64,000 bases of DNA from Acidobacteriaceae bacterium (GCA_019240405.1 JAFAYL010000047.1:1-64000), one strand, 5' to 3'. Positions 33,751-43,871 are shown, counted from the first letter of the stretch. The notes: a model not told the origin generated them from the letters alone. Made by a program: numbers and translations.

Positions 33751-35634
33751 TCAGTTTGCAAGTACTGGAGACTGATGTTGCCGAACAACGGATTTTTCGG
33801 GTGGCGTTTCCAAATGTTTCCGGACAGTAAAGTAGAATCTTGAACCCACCCCGAGTTCAGACTCCACCCAAATCTTCCCGCCATGCCACTCAACAATTTT
33901 CCGGCAGGTCGCGAGCCCGATTCCTGAGCCGGGGATGTCTCGCCCGTGAAGCCGCTTTAATGGCCCGAAAATGCGCATCCAGTTCTCTTGTGAGATTCCG
34001 ATTCCGTTATCTTCGACAGCAATGATCCACTCATCGCCATTGTCTTTTGCGCTGACATGAACGTGAGGAACACCGTCGTGTTTCCGGTACTTGATTGCAT
34101 TAGAAACAAGATTTTGCAAAATCTGGACGATCTGTGCGGGATAGCCAAGAATCGTTGGGAGCCCATCCCAAGTGACTTGAGCCTTTGCCTCTTCTATGGG
34201 CAATTGAAGATTCAATAATGCCCGCTGCAAGGCATTCTCAAGTGACACTTGCTGTTGACCGCCCGGCTCGGGTTGTGTAGCTGTCGCATACTTCAAGAGC
34301 GACTGCGTCAATTCACTCATGTAGATCAGGTTGTCTTCGATAAAACGAAGAAACTCTCGCGCAGTCTCGTCCAGGCGGTCGCCGTATCTACGTACCAGAA
34401 GCTGAGCGAACTTATTCGCCAATCCCAGAGGCGCCTGCAGATCATGTGAAACAATATGCGCAAATTCTGAGAGGGCTACATTGGAACGTTTGATGGCCTC
34501 TTCCCCGGCCTTGTGTTCCGTAACGTCCTCATACGTACCCAGAACACCAAATACTTGACCGTCTCGGTCATACAAGGGGATACTGCTCGCGCGCAACCAG
34601 CGTTCTCCTCCGACATCGGATAGCCGATACTCAGAATTCAGAACAGCTCTTCTGGTCTCCAGGACGGCTCTGAGATCCGATGAAAAGGGTCGCAAGCGCT
34701 CATCAGGGAAGAGGTCAGCGTCCGTTTTCCCCGCGACGTCCTCAGGATTCTCTAAACCTGCGTCTTTCGCAAACGCCCGGTTACATCCTAGATAGCGGTT
34801 GTCGCGATCCAGCCAAAACACTCTTTGCGGAACATTGTCCAGAATGGATTGCAGCATCTGCCGCGAGAGATACAGTTCCTCGGCCAGTCTCCGGTGAGCT
34901 GTGATCTGTTGATCGGCAATTGAAGTGAAAACCGCAAAGCCCAGCAGCAGAAAAGTAACGATCACAATACCCGCAATCCCGAGCGAAGAAACCGTAACCG
35001 CGTGCGAGTAATCGACCGCTTCGCCGCTTCGAGTAAAGCTCGCGGCTGCCATGCCGGTGTAGTGCATGGCAGCTATTGCGAAGCCCATGGCCACTGCGCC
35101 TGAGATTTTGAGAAGTCCGCCCTTGTCCTGCGCACGAAGCCGGAAAGTCAGCCAAAGAGCCGCGTATGAACCGGCGGCCGCAATAAGGCCCGAAAGCGCT
35201 AGCATTCCGGGATCGTAGTGGCACATGCCCGGAAGGCGCATAGCAGCCATCCCGATGTAGTGCATCGCTACGATCGCGCTACCCATGAACAGGCCCCCAA
35301 ATCCCAAATTGAGACCTGTTACTCGATCGCGGCTCACCACGAAGAGTGCTACGCCAGAGGCAATCATGGCGGCGAGCAGAGAAACGATTACGGTGGGCAG
35401 GTCGTATCGCACAGGAACGGGCAATGTGAAAGCCAGCATCCCGACGTAATGCATGGACCAAATTCCAAATCCCATCGCGATCGCACCGCCTGCCAGCCAT
35501 GCGATGCGTCCACCCCCGCGGGCTGCGGCCGTCCGAGCACCTAAACGAAGCGCAGCGTACGATGCACAAATTGCGATGAGTACGGAGAGAGCGACTAAAC
35601 GATAGTCATAGGCGCCCTGCATAGTCGGATTCAC
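33751..35634 (-). CDS. MHYT-PAS sensor histidine kinase
   Basis: A 627-residue membrane kinase. The N-terminal seven-helix region has three MHYT-type motifs (SMHYVGMLAF, AMHYIGMAAM, AMHYTGMAAA), which are thought to sense O2, CO or NO through a copper site. A PAS domain follows at about residues 265-385 (ILDNVPQRVFWLDRDNRYLG; PLYDRDGQVFGVLGTYEDVT). The HisKA box is FAHIVSHDLQAPLGLANKFA, and the ATPase motifs are NLVSNAIKYRK, EDNGIGI and GSGIGLATCRKIVEWHGG. There is no receiver domain or neighbouring regulator. Confidence 0.9.
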   Translation of the reverse strand: MNPTMQGAYDYRLVALSVLIAICASYAALRLGARTAAARGGGRIAWLAGGAIAMGFGIWSMHYVGMLAFTLPVPVRYDLPTVIVSLLAAMIASGVALFVVSRDRVTGLNLGFGGLFMGSAIVAMHYIGMAAMRLPGMCHYDPGMLALSGLIAAAGSYAALWLTFRLRAQDKGGLLKISGAVAMGFAIAAMHYTGMAAASFTRSGEAVDYSHAVTVSSLGIAGIVIVTFLLLGFAVFTSIADQQITAHRRLAEELYLSRQMLQSILDNVPQRVFWLDRDNRYLGCNRAFAKDAGLENPEDVAGKTDADLFPDERLRPFSSDLRAVLETRRAVLNSEYRLSDVGGERWLRASSIPLYDRDGQVFGVLGTYEDVTEHKAGEEAIKRSNVALSEFAHIVSHDLQAPLGLANKFAQLLVRRYGDRLDETAREFLRFIEDNLIYMSELTQSLLKYATATQPEPGGQQQVSLENALQRALLNLQLPIEEAKAQVTWDGLPTILGYPAQIVQILQNLVSNAIKYRKHDGVPHVHVSAKDNGDEWIIAVEDNGIGISQENWMRIFGPLKRLHGRDIPGSGIGLATCRKIVEWHGGKIWVESELGVGSRFYFTVRKHLETPPEKSVVRQHQSPVLAN

Positions 35635-35860
35635 TTTGCACTACTCCGCCGAGTTACGGACTTTCCGCTAAACAGGAAAGCGAATGTGGTCGCGGCTCGA
35701 CGGCCGCTCATATTAAGCTTCCGCGTGCTACGTTGTAGCCGCACTACGTCCATAACACTAATATGACAACCCGCGCTTTCAGAGCGATTTGACATCCCGG
35801 AAAACACTAGCAGCCCGAACGCAACGATGCCGGGATGCATGTCGGGCATAACCTGAAAAG

Positions 35861-36742
35861 ATGAATCAAAATGGACAGCAGGCTGCAGCCCCGCAGCTTG
35901 AAAATGTTAAGGACACGGCGCTTCTGGTCGCTGCGTGCCGCGCTATGGAGACCGACCGCCCGGATGCTCTCATCAGGGATCCGTTTGCCGCCAGATTGGC
36001 CGGCGAAAAGGGAATGGCCCTGATGAGCGCTATGCCGGCCGGGAAAGAGTTCATGAGTTATGGCGTCGGCATGCGGGCCCGGTTCATTGACGAGCTGCTC
36101 ACACGCGCTATCGGTGAAGGCGTCGACACTGTACTGAATCTGGGCGCGGGGCTCGATACCCGGCCGTGGCGACTTGATCTTCCTTCCGATTTGCGTTGGA
36201 TTGAGGTGGACTTTCCGGCCATGCTCGATTACAAGGTAGGTGTCCTCGCGGCTGACAAACCGCACTGCCATCTCGATCGTGCCAGCGCGGATCTCAACAA
36301 TGCTGCCGAACGCCGCGGAGTCTTTCAGTTGGCTTCGGCCGAAAGCAGGAAGGCATTACTGATTACCGAAGGCCTACTCATGTATCTCCCGGCTGCAACA
36401 TTGCGCTCGCTTGCAGCCGAAACCTTTGCCGATTCGCCATTTCGATTCTGGATTTTTGATGTCTTCTCGCCGCAGCTCATGCAATTGGCTCATCAAGGCA
36501 CATTCAATCTCATCGAACGCTTGCGTCCGGAGACACACATAAAGGGGCGGGACATCTTGAACGTGGTGAGTGAGACAGGTTGGACGGCTCTAGAACGCCG
36601 AAGCATGATACCCGATCCTGCCGTCATTGGACAAAGCCGGATTGCTGAGCTTGCGCAAGCCATAGGTCGCAGCGGGACTCCGCCAATGCGTCCGCCCGAT
36701 GATGGCGCAAGCGGGGTCTGGTTGTATGAGGCACAGCGTTAA
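35861..36742 (+). CDS. Class I SAM methyltransferase, leucine carboxyl methyltransferase-like (TIGR00027 type)
   Basis: A 293-residue O-methyltransferase of the LCM/polyketide family. Family marks are the N-terminal DTALLVAACRAMETDRPDAL and IRDPFAARLAGEKG, the SAM motif VDTVLNLGAGLDTRPWRLDL (residues 88-107), WIEVDFPAMLDYK, and LITEGLLMYLPAATLRSLA. Members methylate carboxyls or hydroxyls of secondary metabolites, or are orphan enzymes as here. No biosynthetic cluster is next to it. Confidence 0.85.
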   Translation: MNQNGQQAAAPQLENVKDTALLVAACRAMETDRPDALIRDPFAARLAGEKGMALMSAMPAGKEFMSYGVGMRARFIDELLTRAIGEGVDTVLNLGAGLDTRPWRLDLPSDLRWIEVDFPAMLDYKVGVLAADKPHCHLDRASADLNNAAERRGVFQLASAESRKALLITEGLLMYLPAATLRSLAAETFADSPFRFWIFDVFSPQLMQLAHQGTFNLIERLRPETHIKGRDILNVVSETGWTALERRSMIPDPAVIGQSRIAELAQAIGRSGTPPMRPPDDGASGVWLYEAQR

Positions 36743-36754
36743 GCGCTCAAGAGG

Positions 36755-37417
36755 TTATCCGCACGCTTCAGCAAAACGCTGAAAAAGTCTCATCTGCTCA
36801 GGGCGTTTGAACACCTGATCTTCGGGGTGCCACTGGACAGCGAGCACAAACTGCTTGTCGCGCCGCTCTAGGGCTTCAACAGTTCCGTCTTCACTGTCGC
36901 GGGCAGAAATATGCAAGCCCGCCCCGATCCGGTTCGCTGCCTGATGATGTCTGGAGTTCACTTGCAAGCTATTTGCGCCGGCTATGTCGGCGAGCAGGGT
37001 CCCCGGCTCAATCGTCACCTCATGTGCAATCAATGCCGCATTGGTATGGTCCGGATCGTGCCGCTCTGCCGTAGAAAGGTGCTGAATCAGTGTTCCGCCA
37101 TGATAGACATTCAAAATCTGAAGCCCTCGACAGATCGCAACAATCGGCAGATCACGTTGAATCGCTTCATGGATAAGATCTAGCTCCACTCGGTCTCGCT
37201 CATCTTCGGGCCGTTCTGTTTTACGGTGCACCTCGTCGCCATACAGCCGCGGATTTACATCGGCGCCGCCCATTAGCAGCAGACCCGCGAAACCATTGAT
37301 CGAAACTGCGCCCTTCGCCTCAACAGGCTCCGAAGTTAGACCCGCGGCGCGCGCGGCGTCGGCGTAGGCTATTACTTTCTTCGCGTGTGAATACGGTATC
37401 AGTACACGCCTATTCAT
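36755..37417 (-). CDS. Class I glutamine amidotransferase-like gamma-glutamyl hydrolase (PuuD type)
   Basis: A 220-residue hydrolase of the gamma-glutamyl-gamma-aminobutyrate hydrolase family. The nucleophile is C96 in VAICRGLQILNVYHGG, and the catalytic His/Glu lie in QWHPED near the C-terminus. LLMGGADVNPRLYG (residues 47-60) is typical. The known member PuuD cleaves gamma-glutamyl-GABA in putrescine breakdown; no other puu gene is nearby, so the substrate is uncertain. It converges on the methyltransferase gene and diverges from RNase J. Confidence 0.85.
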   Translation of the reverse strand: MNRRVLIPYSHAKKVIAYADAARAAGLTSEPVEAKGAVSINGFAGLLLMGGADVNPRLYGDEVHRKTERPEDERDRVELDLIHEAIQRDLPIVAICRGLQILNVYHGGTLIQHLSTAERHDPDHTNAALIAHEVTIEPGTLLADIAGANSLQVNSRHHQAANRIGAGLHISARDSEDGTVEALERRDKQFVLAVQWHPEDQVFKRPEQMRLFQRFAEACG

Positions 37418-37497
37418 TTGGCTACTTTCTATGCTAACTGCAAACGCTTCGATACGATGAATTCGGATGCGGCGTACCCTTTAGCTCGATACAAGAA

Positions 37498-39165
37498 ATG
37501 GCTGACAGAAAGCTGCAGATTATCCCGATTGGCGGCCTGGGCGAGTTTGGCATGAACTCGATGGCGCTGCAGTACGGCGATGACATCATCGTCATCGATG
37601 CCGGAATGATGTTCCCCGAATCCGAACTACTCGGGGTGGATATCGTCACTCCTGATTTCACTTATCTCGAGCAGCACAGCTCTCTGGTTCGAGGTTTAAT
37701 TCTCACCCATGGACATGAGGATCACATCGGCGGCGTTCCGTTCCTTTTGGCGCAGCTTAACATTCCTGTTTACGGAACCGAGTTTACGCTGGCGTTGGTG
37801 GGGCGGCGTCTGGAAGAGCACGAGCTTTTCGAGCAAGCGCAACTGAACGTGATCAAAGCCGGGGACCGGCTGACACTCGGACCATTTGAGATTGAATTCC
37901 TGCGCGTGACTCACTCTATTGTGAGCGCACTGGCGCTGGTAATCACCACACCGGTGGGCGTGGTCATTCACACCGGGGATTTCAAAGTCGACCCGACGCC
38001 CACCGACAATGAGCTGTTCGATCTCCATACCCTGGCCGATTACGGGAAGCGCGGTGTTCTGCTGCTACTTTCGGACTCGACGAATGTCGACCGGCCCGGA
38101 TATACAGAAAGCGAGCGTGCGGTTCGTCCGCGATTTGAAGAGCTATTTACGCGCAGCGAACGCCGGTTAATTATTTCGTGTTTCAGCAGCTCTATACACC
38201 GTCTTCAGCAGATCCTCGATCTGGCCGACGAATACGGCCGCAAGGTTGCCTTTTTAGGCCGCAGCATATTAAACGTTACCGAAATCGCGCATAACCTGGG
38301 TTTGCTCACGATTCCGGATTCCACGCTTTTGCGTCCGCAAGATATTATGCAAGCGCCGCCTGAGAAGGTCGCGGTCGTTGTGTCGGGAACTCAAGGCGAG
38401 CCAATGTCGGCACTCTCCCGCGTTGCCGTCGACAATCATAAACATCTCTACTTGCAGCCCGGCGACACAGTCGTTTTGAGCTCGCGAATCATTCCCGGTA
38501 ATGAGAAAGCGATTTACCGGATGATAAACCACGTCGCGCGGCGCGGGGCGGATCTTGTCTACGGCACGATGAACCCTCCCGTGCATGTTTCCGGACATGC
38601 GAGCGAAGAGGAATTGAAACTCGTTCTGAATCTCGTTCGTCCTCGATACTTCATTCCTATTCACGGCGAATATCGCCAGCTCTCGCGGCACGCTTCGCTT
38701 GCGCAGCATCTCCGTTCCGCTGGACTGGAAGATACTTTTGTACTTGAAACGGGAGAAACGCTCGAGATCGATCATCTTGGAGCTCGCCGCGGCGAGCGGA
38801 TCACTGTCGGCCGTGTCTGCATCGACTCAGGATCTCTGGACGATGTGGTCGAAGACATTATCATCCGCGATCGCCGCCACTTGTCGGAAGATGGCTTCGT
38901 TTTGCCGATCATCGCGATCAGTAAACACACAGGCAAAAGCGAAGGGCTTCCCGAAATTGTGAGCCGCGGATTTATCGGGAGCGATGGGGCAGGTGTTCTA
39001 CAGCAAGCTCGGACCGTCGTCGCCAAAACTTTGGAAACGTCGACTCCCGAAGAACGAGGCGATTGGGGCGTGATGCAGGAAAAGATTCGGACAGATTTGA
39101 AGCGCTTTCTTGCCAAAGAGACCCAGCGTAGACCGTTGATTATGCCGGTGATTCTCGAAATCTAG
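37498..39165 (+). CDS. rnj: Ribonuclease J
   Basis: Metallo-beta-lactamase/beta-CASP nuclease of 555 residues that processes and degrades RNA with 5'-exonuclease and endonuclease activity. The MBL zinc motif is THGHEDHIGG (H71, H73, D75, H76). The N-terminus is typical (LQIIPIGGLGEFGMNSMALQ). Beta-CASP motifs include LLLSDSTNVDRPGYTESE, VSGTQGEPMSALSRVA, and the metal-binding IPIHGEYRQLSRHASLA. The C-terminal domain closes with DLKRFLAKETQRRPLIMPVI. Full length. Confidence 0.95.
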   Translation: MADRKLQIIPIGGLGEFGMNSMALQYGDDIIVIDAGMMFPESELLGVDIVTPDFTYLEQHSSLVRGLILTHGHEDHIGGVPFLLAQLNIPVYGTEFTLALVGRRLEEHELFEQAQLNVIKAGDRLTLGPFEIEFLRVTHSIVSALALVITTPVGVVIHTGDFKVDPTPTDNELFDLHTLADYGKRGVLLLLSDSTNVDRPGYTESERAVRPRFEELFTRSERRLIISCFSSSIHRLQQILDLADEYGRKVAFLGRSILNVTEIAHNLGLLTIPDSTLLRPQDIMQAPPEKVAVVVSGTQGEPMSALSRVAVDNHKHLYLQPGDTVVLSSRIIPGNEKAIYRMINHVARRGADLVYGTMNPPVHVSGHASEEELKLVLNLVRPRYFIPIHGEYRQLSRHASLAQHLRSAGLEDTFVLETGETLEIDHLGARRGERITVGRVCIDSGSLDDVVEDIIIRDRRHLSEDGFVLPIIAISKHTGKSEGLPEIVSRGFIGSDGAGVLQQARTVVAKTLETSTPEERGDWGVMQEKIRTDLKRFLAKETQRRPLIMPVILEI

Positions 39166-39794
39166 TGTTGGAAGACCAACTTAAGTTTTCCGCCATCGCC
39201 GTGATACAAGACGACGAGGTTCTTTAGTCTGTGCTTGCCTTCAAGCGGGAAGTATAAGAACCCTTCTACTGGATCCGCCGTTTCTTTGAGCAGCAACTGC
39301 TTGGCTTTTAACTGCGCTTCGAGTTTCTTGCTGCCTTCATTTGCGGCATCCATATTGGAGGTCACCGTGTCTGGCTTCTTTGCGCCTCCCGGACTCGAAC
39401 CGCCTCCGAAGGGCCCAAACCCGCCGAAACCGCTAGTCCGGCTAACCTTGCCATCGGGCGATGTCTTCACGACTAACGCGCCCTGGCCGGCGAGCTCGGC
39501 TGGATCAAACGGTTTTGAACGCTGGCCGTCATCGTAAGCTAGCAACACGAAATCATCGGGGCTGATTTGAATCGGCTTATCAGTTTTCGGCGCCACGCGA
39601 ACCTCCAGGAGTGCAACGCCCTTGCCGGGATCGACGCCAATCTTCCGTGCAATGTCTTCCTCGTCAAGCGTAATCGTGGCCGAGATGTCTACTTGGTCGT
39701 TGCTCGCAGTGGTCGTGGGGGAAACAACTTTTTTTTCAGCATGGAGGCTCGCAGTTGCCAGCATTGAAATCGAAAGATAGAGTAGAAATCGCAT
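39162..39794 (-). CDS. Secreted protein of unknown function
   Basis: A 210-residue exported protein. The ATG at 39794 starts a normal signal peptide (MRFLLYLSISMLATASLHAE); the longer open frame upstream to 39911 lacks that character. The mature part has a domain of about 100 residues (DPGKGVALLEVRVAPKTDKP; SPDDFVLLAYDDGQRSKPFD) and a Gly/Pro-rich linker (GGFGPFGGGSSPGGAKKP), then the end EGFLYFPLEGKHRLKNLVVL, which resembles an effect-of-response domain seen in many acidobacterial secreted proteins. I cannot name it. It converges on RNase J with a four-base overlap. Confidence 0.65.
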   Translation of the reverse strand: MRFLLYLSISMLATASLHAEKKVVSPTTTASNDQVDISATITLDEEDIARKIGVDPGKGVALLEVRVAPKTDKPIQISPDDFVLLAYDDGQRSKPFDPAELAGQGALVVKTSPDGKVSRTSGFGGFGPFGGGSSPGGAKKPDTVTSNMDAANEGSKKLEAQLKAKQLLLKETADPVEGFLYFPLEGKHRLKNLVVLYHGDGGKLKLVFQH

Positions 39795-39926
39795 AATGGA
39801 CCCGCTACCCGTAGCGTAGCGCGAATGTTTAACCCGGCTTGAGAGAGCGAGATCCGCAGTTTGCCACTTAATGAGAAGATAAGCACATGAAAGGCAATAC
39901 CGCAGCAGCATCAGTCAGCATCCGTC

Positions 39927-40424
39927 GTGCGTAACGCAAAGGAAGCCTTTCGATCCGACCCAAACATTGAAGTCGGCTCGGCATTGCCGGGCTGGATCTG
40001 TCTTCGAATTCGCCCCGACACGCAGTTAAAAACCCAGGTTGTCGGTTTCTTCCGTTCTGAATTTCAAGATCTACCGGGCGATTTGTGTGAAAAGCTAACC
40101 TTGGCTTTGGACGAGCTTCTAGGTAACGCAATCGAACACGGGAGCAGTGTAAGCCCGAAAAGCTCTATCGAGTTTACGTGTATCCGAACGTCTCGGATGA
40201 TCTTATTTCAAATCAAAGACACGGGCTCAGGTTTTTCGCTGAACGACATACCTCACGCGGCGCTAAACAATCCGCCCGATGACCCGTTGCGCCATACGGA
40301 ATTCCGGCTGCAAAAGGGAATGCGCCCGGGCGGATTCGGCATCATGATGGTGAAGCAAATTGCCGACGACCTCATGTACAACGAGCAGGGGAACGAAGTT
40401 GTTATGGTGAAGTACCTCGATTAA
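39927..40424 (+). CDS. RsbW-like ATP-binding protein (GHKL anti-sigma kinase type)
   Basis: A 165-residue stand-alone HATPase domain of the RsbW/SpoIIAB class. The N box is LALDELLGNAIEHG (residues 50-63), the G1 box is KDTGSGFSL, and the ATP lid/G2 is RPGGFGIMMVKQIADD. Proteins of this kind phosphorylate anti-anti-sigma factors in partner-switching. No STAS-domain partner or PP2C phosphatase is in the window. The start is GTG. It overlaps the dipeptidyl peptidase gene tail to tail by 23 bases. Confidence 0.82.
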   Translation: MRNAKEAFRSDPNIEVGSALPGWICLRIRPDTQLKTQVVGFFRSEFQDLPGDLCEKLTLALDELLGNAIEHGSSVSPKSSIEFTCIRTSRMILFQIKDTGSGFSLNDIPHAALNNPPDDPLRHTEFRLQKGMRPGGFGIMMVKQIADDLMYNEQGNEVVMVKYLD

Positions 40425-42606
40425 CAGCCGCGGTTTGGTGACGATTCCCAAGATTGTTGTCAAAGAAATCAACCATGGCTTCGTAGAGCGGCTTCCTAAG
40501 CTGCCCGCCGACTCCATGACTCTTTAGCGGGTAGAGCTGCAAAAAATATTGCTTGTTAGCGCGTTCGAGCGCGTTGACCATTTGCATCGTGTTTTGAAAC
40601 AGAACGTTGTCGTCCTCAAAATTGTGCATGATGAGAAGTTTGCCCTGCAACCGGGCGGCATTTTGCACATTCGAACTCGCCTCGTAAGCTTTCTTATTCT
40701 GGTCTGGCAAACCCATGTACCGTTCCGTGTAAATCGTGTCGTAATTATGCCAGTCTGTAACGGGAGCACCGGCAACACCCACCTCGAAAATATCCGGCGC
40801 GAAAAGAAGACATCGAATTGTCATATAGCCGCCATAACTCCAGCCGGTGATGCCGATTCGATTGGGATCGACAAAACCCATTCCGATCAGGTGCTCGACT
40901 CCCAGTCGCTGATCGGCCACTTCTTGTTTGCCCAGTTCGCGATAAATAGGCTCTTCAAAAGAGTGGCCGCGCCCACTTGATCCGCGATTATCCAGCTGCC
41001 AAACGACATAGCCCCGATGGGCAAGCACCTGGTCGAGATCAAGCCCGTACCACATGTTATGGACGACTTGCACGCCGGGCCCGCCATACACGCTCACCAC
41101 CGCCGGGTATTTGGTGCCGCTTTGAAATCCCGCCGGCTTAATCAAGCGCGCATAGAGGATCGTACCGTCGGGTGCCTTCAGTTCAACGATCTCGCCCGGC
41201 AGAATGTCGTATTCTTCCAGTGGCTTCAGGTCGGGCGCGCGAAGGCTTGCGATTTGCTCGCCCGCAGTGCTGCGCAGCACAGTCTCACCCGGGCGTTTCA
41301 GATTCGAGAATGAATCCAGATAGTAAGTACCCGTCGGGTTCAAATGAATGAAGTGCACTCCGGCCTCTTTTGTCAGCTCCAGAGGCTCGCCTCCGTTGAA
41401 GCTCACGCTATATAGTCGCGATTCGAGCGGACTGGATTGATTGGACGTGTAATAGATTTGCTGCTTCGTTTCGTTAACGCCCGCGAGCGTCAAAACTTCC
41501 CAATCGCCCTTGGTCAGTTGCCCTAGAAGCTCACCGTTAACTGAGTATCGATAAATATGGCGGAAGCCACTGCGCTCGCTGGTCCACAAGAATTCGCGAC
41601 GCGAGTTGAGGAGACGCAGATTATCGGCAACATTGATCCAGGTCTTCGATTGCTCGTGTATTACCGTGTGAACGGCGCCGCTCGAAGGATCGCAAAGCAA
41701 TAAATCCAACTTGTCCTGGACACGCGAGAATCGCTCGACCGCAATAGCGGACGAATCGGGCAGCCATGCAATCCGCGCAAGGAGAGTATTCGATGTCTCT
41801 GCAAGTCGCATCCACTTCGTATTACCGCCTTGCGCAGAAATCACTCCGATTCTGACCTGCGCGTTTGGAGTGCCGGATTGGGGATAGCGCTCGGGCTCGC
41901 TGAGCGCGCGCTCGCCGAGCAGATCGGCTTGCGGATACACGAATTCATGCGAGATATCGAACTGCATATACGCGATCTGCTTGGAATCCGGAGACCACCA
42001 CGTGGCGGTTCCCAAATCGAGCTCTTCGGGATACACCCAGTCCAGCTCGCCGTTCAGTAAAGTCGGCGTTCCATCGTGAGTCAGCCGGTGCACTTGCTTT
42101 GTCGCGAGATCGATTACATATAAATCAGAACCCGTCCGGTACAGGACCTGCTTGCCATCGGGAGAAAGCTTTGGATCCTCTTCGTCGATGTCTGTTGCTG
42201 TGATCTGGTCGTACTTACCGTCTGGGTGCACGACGAAGAGATCGCCTTTTACCGAGGCAAGCAGATCCTTATTATTTGGGAACCACTGGTAGGAATCGGA
42301 CGAAACGCGGCGATTCTGCCAGTTGAAGTTTTTCGATTGAACAGGGCTCTTGGCAGCCTTTTCGAGCGGCGCTGTTTCGAACCAAACTTTCGAGCGCCGT
42401 TCCTCGACGTCATAGCGGGTCACCTTGCCCTCCTCAATATAAGCGAATGATCTGCCGTCCGGAGACCAGATAGGCTCAAGTGGCCGATGGAAAGGCTGCG
42501 TCACTACGTCATTGATGGTTATCGGCTTTTTAGATGGAGGTGCAGGAGCAAGAAAGGCCGCTGAGGTCAGGGATATTGCGAGAAGCCTACCGAGAACAGT
42601 TCGCAT
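40402..42606 (-). CDS. Dipeptidyl peptidase IV-type serine peptidase (S9B)
   Basis: A 734-residue exported prolyl-type peptidase. A signal peptide (residues 1-22) is followed by an eight-bladed propeller domain (PIWSPDGRSFAYIEEGKVTR; KLSPDGKQVLYRTGSDLYVI; EELDLGTATWWSPDSKQIAY) and a C-terminal alpha/beta-hydrolase domain with the nucleophile in GWSYGGYM, the Asp in NFEDDNVLFQNT and the His in LKSHGVGG. The family removes Xaa-Pro dipeptides from peptides in the periplasm. Full length. Confidence 0.92.
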   Translation of the reverse strand: MRTVLGRLLAISLTSAAFLAPAPPSKKPITINDVVTQPFHRPLEPIWSPDGRSFAYIEEGKVTRYDVEERRSKVWFETAPLEKAAKSPVQSKNFNWQNRRVSSDSYQWFPNNKDLLASVKGDLFVVHPDGKYDQITATDIDEEDPKLSPDGKQVLYRTGSDLYVIDLATKQVHRLTHDGTPTLLNGELDWVYPEELDLGTATWWSPDSKQIAYMQFDISHEFVYPQADLLGERALSEPERYPQSGTPNAQVRIGVISAQGGNTKWMRLAETSNTLLARIAWLPDSSAIAVERFSRVQDKLDLLLCDPSSGAVHTVIHEQSKTWINVADNLRLLNSRREFLWTSERSGFRHIYRYSVNGELLGQLTKGDWEVLTLAGVNETKQQIYYTSNQSSPLESRLYSVSFNGGEPLELTKEAGVHFIHLNPTGTYYLDSFSNLKRPGETVLRSTAGEQIASLRAPDLKPLEEYDILPGEIVELKAPDGTILYARLIKPAGFQSGTKYPAVVSVYGGPGVQVVHNMWYGLDLDQVLAHRGYVVWQLDNRGSSGRGHSFEEPIYRELGKQEVADQRLGVEHLIGMGFVDPNRIGITGWSYGGYMTIRCLLFAPDIFEVGVAGAPVTDWHNYDTIYTERYMGLPDQNKKAYEASSNVQNAARLQGKLLIMHNFEDDNVLFQNTMQMVNALERANKQYFLQLYPLKSHGVGGQLRKPLYEAMVDFFDNNLGNRHQTAAVNRGTSP

Positions 42607-42632
42607 GATGCCAGTGTGCCAGAGAAACAGGT

Positions 42633-43871
42633 TTACGGTGCTGCCGCGGTTTCGGAAACGGTAGATTTTCTCGACAGGTAATAATAGCCTAGGCTCGCGA
42701 TCACAAATAGCAATGCTGCGCTACCAAAGTAGACGTTCCTAATGCCTAATGAGGTCGCGAGCGCTCCGGCAGCCAAGATCGCTATCAGTTGAGAAGAAAA
42801 CATCATCGACATCATGCTGCCACTTACCCGTCCCAACATATTGGCCGGCGTGTGCTCCTGCATCAGAACTTGCGCTGGCACGAAGACAAAGGCAATAAAG
42901 AAGCCGATGCCAAGCATACCGACGACAGCCGTTAGATTCCTGCTGAACAGCGCAAGAATAGCAATGCAGACACCCGTTCCGACGAGGCCGGCAGTAACCA
43001 CATGCGAGGGCGACCGATTGCGGCTTGCCAACCGCACGAATTGTGTTCCGATGATCATTCCGAAGCCGATCAACGAACCCAAAATGCCGAACACGGAACT
43101 GCCCTCGCGCAAAATATCACGTACATAGACTGCGATGAGCGCTCCGAAGCACCGGATGGCGAACATGCCTGCAGTCATGGCGACAACGACGAACGAAATT
43201 GCCGGATGCGTCAGGATGAATTTCGCACCTGACGTTAACTCAGTTCCGACAGCACGAAGGCTCTTGAGTGCAGGTGATGATTCATGGGGAATGGTGAGCG
43301 TGGACAGCATCGCGGCGGAGAAGAGAAACGTTGCACTATCGAGCCAGAAACAAGAGTTCGGACCGAACATCGACACGAGCAACCCGGAAATAGCCGGGCT
43401 GACGATCTGCATCACCTGAAATGCTTGTTGAATCAGAGCATTTGCACTCATGAGTCCGGTGCGCGGCACGAGAGTTCGAACCGTGATGGATTGCGCCGGA
43501 AGGAAAAAGCTCGACACCGTACTCGCGACCAAGAGAACTGCATAAATCTGCCAAACGTTCTTCGCGAAGAGCAGCAAGAGGAACAGAACCGCCCGCATGA
43601 GATCGCTCGAGATCATGGTGCGCTTGACATTCCAGGAATCGACAAAAACTCCTGCGATGGGGCTAACGACGGCAAGCGGCAGCAGATAGAACACGAGTAC
43701 AAGACTGACTTCGGTGGCCGAGCCGCGCATCCGGAAGGAAACGATGCTAAAAATCGCGTAAATCGCAAGGAAATCGCCGAAGACGCTGACGATCTGCGCC
43801 ATCCACAACCGGCGAAGCGCGGTAATCTTGAGGACTTCGCGAAAGGTTAGCGGTGTTGGTGTACTCGACAC
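42633..43871 (-). CDS. Major facilitator superfamily transporter (DHA3/EntS-like exporter)
   Basis: A 412-residue, 12-helix MFS protein. The N-terminus (FREVLKITALRRLWMAQIVS) and the motif A-like loop PIAGVFVDSWNVKRTMISSD put it in the drug/siderophore exporter (DHA3) group. An internal break near residue 205 separates the two six-helix halves. Substrates are unknown. It sits 26 bases upstream of the peptidase gene on the same strand, so peptide-related export is possible but unproven. Confidence 0.85.
   Translation of the reverse strand: MSSTPTPLTFREVLKITALRRLWMAQIVSVFGDFLAIYAIFSIVSFRMRGSATEVSLVLVFYLLPLAVVSPIAGVFVDSWNVKRTMISSDLMRAVLFLLLLFAKNVWQIYAVLLVASTVSSFFLPAQSITVRTLVPRTGLMSANALIQQAFQVMQIVSPAISGLLVSMFGPNSCFWLDSATFLFSAAMLSTLTIPHESSPALKSLRAVGTELTSGAKFILTHPAISFVVVAMTAGMFAIRCFGALIAVYVRDILREGSSVFGILGSLIGFGMIIGTQFVRLASRNRSPSHVVTAGLVGTGVCIAILALFSRNLTAVVGMLGIGFFIAFVFVPAQVLMQEHTPANMLGRVSGSMMSMMFSSQLIAILAAGALATSLGIRNVYFGSAALLFVIASLGYYYLSRKSTVSETAAAP

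Noticed and set aside
33705-33896. An extended N-terminus for the POTRA-domain protein
   Set aside because: The extension overlaps the kinase C-terminus and precedes a clear signal peptide start at 33704.
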